Origin: JAVBKX01 sp031553835 | Lineage (GTDB): Bacteria > Bacteroidota > Bacteroidia > Bacteroidales > Azobacteroidaceae | DNA: 25,217 bases | Direction of reading: 5' to 3' | NCBI GenBank assembly: GCA_031553835.1 | Contig: JAVBKX010000044.1 | Location: 1-25,217, forward strand | Shown here: piece after piece, positions 22,207 to 25,217 of the stretch | Position numbering within the stretch: position 1 is the first letter of the stretch | Layout: each line of letters opens with the position of its first letter | Translations under genes and position numbers: made by a program | Notes under the pieces: generated by a model | The model's database searches: none | What the model was told of the DNA's origin: nothing | The model's input: the letters and a program-made list of their open reading frames with translations, nothing else

Positions 22207-25206
22207 TTAAAAGGTAAGATCAAGCCCTACTACAAAAGATTTTGTCATAGGATAAATACCATAACCCATACCATCTATTCCTCTTTCCGGATCCCAGAAA
22301 TTTACATCATGGAATGTAAATGCATTCAAAGCACTTCCATATATTTTCGCATTATATAATCCTGCTTTCTTTAATACGGATGAAGGAAGTGTATAACCTA
22401 ATGTAATATCTTTGATTCTAACATAATCACCTTTTTCGAGATAACGGTTAGAACCAAAAGAGTTGGAACTGGAAGCATTTCTGGCTACAGGTCTAGGGTT
22501 GACATCTACGTCCCCCTGTTTTTTCCAGTAATTCAATCCGGATTTAGCTTGATTAGTCCCCCATTGTGCACCATCTGAATTCAAATAGCGATTTTCAATA
22601 ATCAACACCTTATTTCCAGCTTTATATTCTAATAACATATCCAGACTAATACCCTTCCATGATGCATTAATTGCAAATCCTCCAGTATATTTAGGCTCTG
22701 GACTTCCTGCATAAATTCTACGGGCTTTTGAAAAATCCGTAGTTAATGTACCATCTTCTGTTCTCCACAGAGCGTCCCCATTCAAAGGATTTACTCCCGC
22801 GTAGTCAAACAAGTAATAGGTCAGGAATGATTTCCCGACTTTGTGTACCAACCGATTTTCTAAGTCTCCATCAGGAGTTACATAAGTTATCTGCTCATCC
22901 GGACCTAAATTTAAAATTTCAGATTTATTATATGCTAGATTAAAAGCCACATCCACTTTCCAATCATTAGTATTTACTGCATTATAATTCAATTGCAACT
23001 CCACTCCTTTATTTTTCAAAGAACCTATATTTTGACGCAATGTACTCAGTCCTGAAGTTTGAGAAAGAGGTACATCTAAGAGCATATTTTTTGTCGTACG
23101 CTGATAAAACTCAAGACTTCCGGTTAATTTATCAAAGAAACCGAAGTCAAATCCTATATTTCCCGTATACACATCTTCCCATGCTAGTTCGGGATTTGCC
23201 AATTGATCCGGAGCCAATCCCGAAATCCCATTATATTCACGTGACCCGTATAAACCATATTGGTCATAAGCTCCAATCAGGTTATTTCCGGTAACACCAT
23301 AACTAAAGCGAGGCTTGAGAACATTCAAAAATTCTACATCTTTCAGGAAAGATTCGTTATGCATATTCCAAGAAAGCCCAAATGAATAAAAAGTACCCCA
23401 TTTCGTACCTGTGCCAAACACAGAACTACCATCCCTACGCAAACTCAACTGAGCATAATACTTGGAATCGTAATTATAATCAATCATTCCAAAAAACGAC
23501 ATCAATGTACGTTCTTCTTCATCATAATCACCTTCGTCCTGATCTGTTGTAGATGTATTCGGGTAAGGTATTTGAGGATTTACTCCCGGAGAATAAAGAT
23601 AATACAGGTTCCACATCCGTTTTTGCGCTTCCTGACCAACTAATGCCCGAAAGCTATGAATATCATCAAATACCCGGGTATATTCTGCCGTATTGGAAGT
23701 ACTCAATAATTGAGCTTTTGTACTAGTAGTCTGAAGTACTCCTATATTGTCAGCTTTATAGTCGACATGAGAATCCGGAGACCAATAACGACGTCCTTCG
23801 GAAGTAACAAAATCCATCGCATCAGTTGTTTTCAATACTAATCCTTTAATAGGTTCCCATGACAAATAAATATTACCACTGAAAACATAATTTTTTGACC
23901 ATTGATCATCGTATTTTGCAGTAGCAACAGGGTTTGTATTAGAATTTTCAGGAATAACCAAATTATATTGGCCATCTTGATTGTATAAAGGAGTCCACGG
24001 TAAAATCAACATACTCGCAAAAGCCGGATTTCCATAATATAAATTCTGCATTGGCACATCATTTGTCGCAACATAAGCGCCATTGATCCGTGTTCCCATT
24101 TTGAATTGTTTATTGATTTCGTGATCTAAATTGGCACGAAACTGCATCCGTTCAAAATCCACCCCATAATATATACCTTCGTTATCATGATAAGATAAGG
24201 AAGTATAGAATTTTGTTTTGCCGGTTCCTCCAGAAACACTTAATTCATATTCTTGCATTGTACCATTACGTGTCGTAGCATCCACCCAGTTTGTCATCGG
24301 ATTAGCCAACAAACTCATTGGAACATAATAAGAACCTCCTGTCGGATCATCCGGATTTCTGCCTGCATTCCGTACTGCATCCCGCATATATCCGACCAAC
24401 TCCTGAGGATTCATAATTCCATAATCATTATCATTTGCGAGCTGAGACATTCCATATTTAGCTTTTAGGCCGACCCTGGTTGCTCCACTTTTACCCGATT
24501 TGGTAGTTACCAAAATAACACCATTTGCTGCTCGTGAACCATAGATAGAAGTAGCTGCTGCATCTTTCAATACGGTAATGGTTTCAATGTCGCCCGGATT
24601 GATATTAGCCAATGCATTACTTGAATTGGTAAATTCCCCTGGTGCAATGTCTAACGCAGGAATACCATCAATTACATATAAAGGGCGGTTACCCGCATTA
24701 ATAGAACTGTTACCCCTGATTCGAATATCTGAAGCAGCACCTGGCTGCCCAGAACTGGCAGTAACTGTTACTCCTGCCATTTTCCCTGCTAACATTTTAT
24801 CAAAACTGGATGCAGGTAGATCTTGTATATCTGCAGAATTAATTTGTGTTACAGCACCTGTCTTTGCCTCTTTTGTTATCGCTCCATATGCAACCACGAC
24901 TATTTCATCCAATTTGTGAACATCGGCCGCCATTAAAATTTGCATATTATCAGAAACAGCAACTTCCTTATCTGTCATTCCAATATATTTAACTACCAAA
25001 GTAGTTGCCGATGCCGGAACACTCAACGAAAATTTCCCATCCACATCCGTCACAGTCCCTGTTGTAGTTCCTTTCACAACTACAGACGCCCCGATCACAG
25101 GTTCGCCGCTTTCGTCCACGACTACTCCGGTTACCTGTTTGTTTTGGGCGATTGCCAATCCCATGCTTATAAAAAAGCATGTTAACAACAAAGTCAATCT
25201 TTTCAT
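22207..25206 (-). CDS. SusC/RagA-family TonB-dependent outer-membrane transporter
   Basis: A ~999-residue outer-membrane importer powered by TonB. A signal peptide (1-21, ending AIAQ) precedes a carboxypeptidase-regulatory-like domain (VTGVVVDESGEPVIGASVVVKGTTTGTVTDVDGKFSLSVP) and a TonB-box region, EIVVVAYGAITKEAKTGAVTQI. The plug (LPASSFDKMLAGKMAGV, IRGNSSINAGNRPLYVIDGIPA, TSIYGSRAANGVILVTTKSG) and the 22-stranded barrel follow. It ends in VRIKDITLGYTLPSSVLKKAGLYNAKIYGSALNAFTFHDVNFWDPERGIDG and a terminal Phe, as expected for barrel assembly. I chose the ATG at 25204-25206 over an in-frame GTG three codons upstream (25213-25215), because it gives a normal signal peptide. The promoter and any sigma/anti-sigma regulator lie outside the window. 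Confidence 0.97.
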   Translation of the reverse strand: MKRLTLLLTCFFISMGLAIAQNKQVTGVVVDESGEPVIGASVVVKGTTTGTVTDVDGKFSLSVPASATTLVVKYIGMTDKEVAVSDNMQILMAADVHKLDEIVVVAYGAITKEAKTGAVTQINSADIQDLPASSFDKMLAGKMAGVTVTASSGQPGAASDIRIRGNSSINAGNRPLYVIDGIPALDIAPGEFTNSSNALANINPGDIETITVLKDAAATSIYGSRAANGVILVTTKSGKSGATRVGLKAKYGMSQLANDNDYGIMNPQELVGYMRDAVRNAGRNPDDPTGGSYYVPMSLLANPMTNWVDATTRNGTMQEYELSVSGGTGKTKFYTSLSYHDNEGIYYGVDFERMQFRANLDHEINKQFKMGTRINGAYVATNDVPMQNLYYGNPAFASMLILPWTPLYNQDGQYNLVIPENSNTNPVATAKYDDQWSKNYVFSGNIYLSWEPIKGLVLKTTDAMDFVTSEGRRYWSPDSHVDYKADNIGVLQTTSTKAQLLSTSNTAEYTRVFDDIHSFRALVGQEAQKRMWNLYYLYSPGVNPQIPYPNTSTTDQDEGDYDEEERTLMSFFGMIDYNYDSKYYAQLSLRRDGSSVFGTGTKWGTFYSFGLSWNMHNESFLKDVEFLNVLKPRFSYGVTGNNLIGAYDQYGLYGSREYNGISGLAPDQLANPELAWEDVYTGNIGFDFGFFDKLTGSLEFYQRTTKNMLLDVPLSQTSGLSTLRQNIGSLKNKGVELQLNYNAVNTNDWKVDVAFNLAYNKSEILNLGPDEQITYVTPDGDLENRLVHKVGKSFLTYYLFDYAGVNPLNGDALWRTEDGTLTTDFSKARRIYAGSPEPKYTGGFAINASWKGISLDMLLEYKAGNKVLIIENRYLNSDGAQWGTNQAKSGLNYWKKQGDVDVNPRPVARNASSSNSFGSNRYLEKGDYVRIKDITLGYTLPSSVLKKAGLYNAKIYGSALNAFTFHDVNFWDPERGIDGMGYGIYPMTKSFVVGLDLTF

Positions 25207-25217
25207 AAATTTCACTT

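Noticed and set aside
25207..25215. GTG at 25215 as the SusC start
   Set aside because: The ATG three codons downstream gives a standard signal peptide; the upstream context is cut off by the window edge, so GTG cannot be fully excluded.

Overview
The window is almost entirely bacterial and looks like a Bacteroidales (Bacteroidota) genome. The evidence is a SusC/SusD pair with two companion lipoproteins, many lipobox proteins, a DUF3575 outer-membrane protein beside fimbrillin-like lipoproteins, clostripain (C11) and streptopain (C10) cysteine peptidases, a probable type IX secretion C-terminal domain, AT-rich promoter-like sites resembling the Bacteroides TAnnTTTG -7 box, and few Shine-Dalgarno sequences. 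The genus cannot be read from the sequence. The first ~590 bases do not fit: they encode part of a eukaryotic protein kinase whose frame is restored only by removing a 22-nt GT..AG intron. The simplest reading is a chimeric contig end carrying protist (ciliate-like) DNA, which would suit a gut or protist-associated sample.

Layout. (1) 23-592 (+): kinase fragment. (2) 598-1563 (-): a PqqD-like protein overlapping a nucleotidyltransferase that is cut off at the kinase junction; together they look like the remnant of a RiPP-type locus. (3) 1564-2002: non-coding, with an operator-like direct repeat and a GC-richer tandem/inverted repeat element. (4) 2003-8096 (+): a surface-appendage cassette made of an OmpA-like/DUF3575 protein (split by a 1-nt frameshift), two related fimbrillin-like lipoproteins, the second fused to a right-handed beta-helix, then a terminator and a C11 cysteine-peptidase lipoprotein. 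(5) 12424-8109 (-): a housekeeping run of a PpiD/SurA-like folding factor, rlmN and pdxA, with a long hairpin just ahead of rlmN. (6) 18072-12698 (-): a C10 cysteine peptidase with a probable T9SS sorting domain, an uncharacterised secreted protein and an M16 metallopeptidase. (7) 25206-18222 (-): SusC, SusD, a Calx-beta-like lipoprotein and an Ig-like lipoprotein, closed by a strong intrinsic terminator.

How they may work together. Regions 6 and 7 read as a protein or peptide harvesting locus: a secreted C10 endopeptidase cuts protein outside the cell, a RagAB-like SusCD transporter with surface lipoproteins captures and imports peptides, and the M16 enzyme degrades them. Region 4 reads as a lipoprotein appendage with a beta-helix adhesin and a neighbouring C11 protease that might mature it. 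Both are inferences from domain content and gene order. No tRNA, rRNA, CRISPR array, insertion sequence or integrase was seen.
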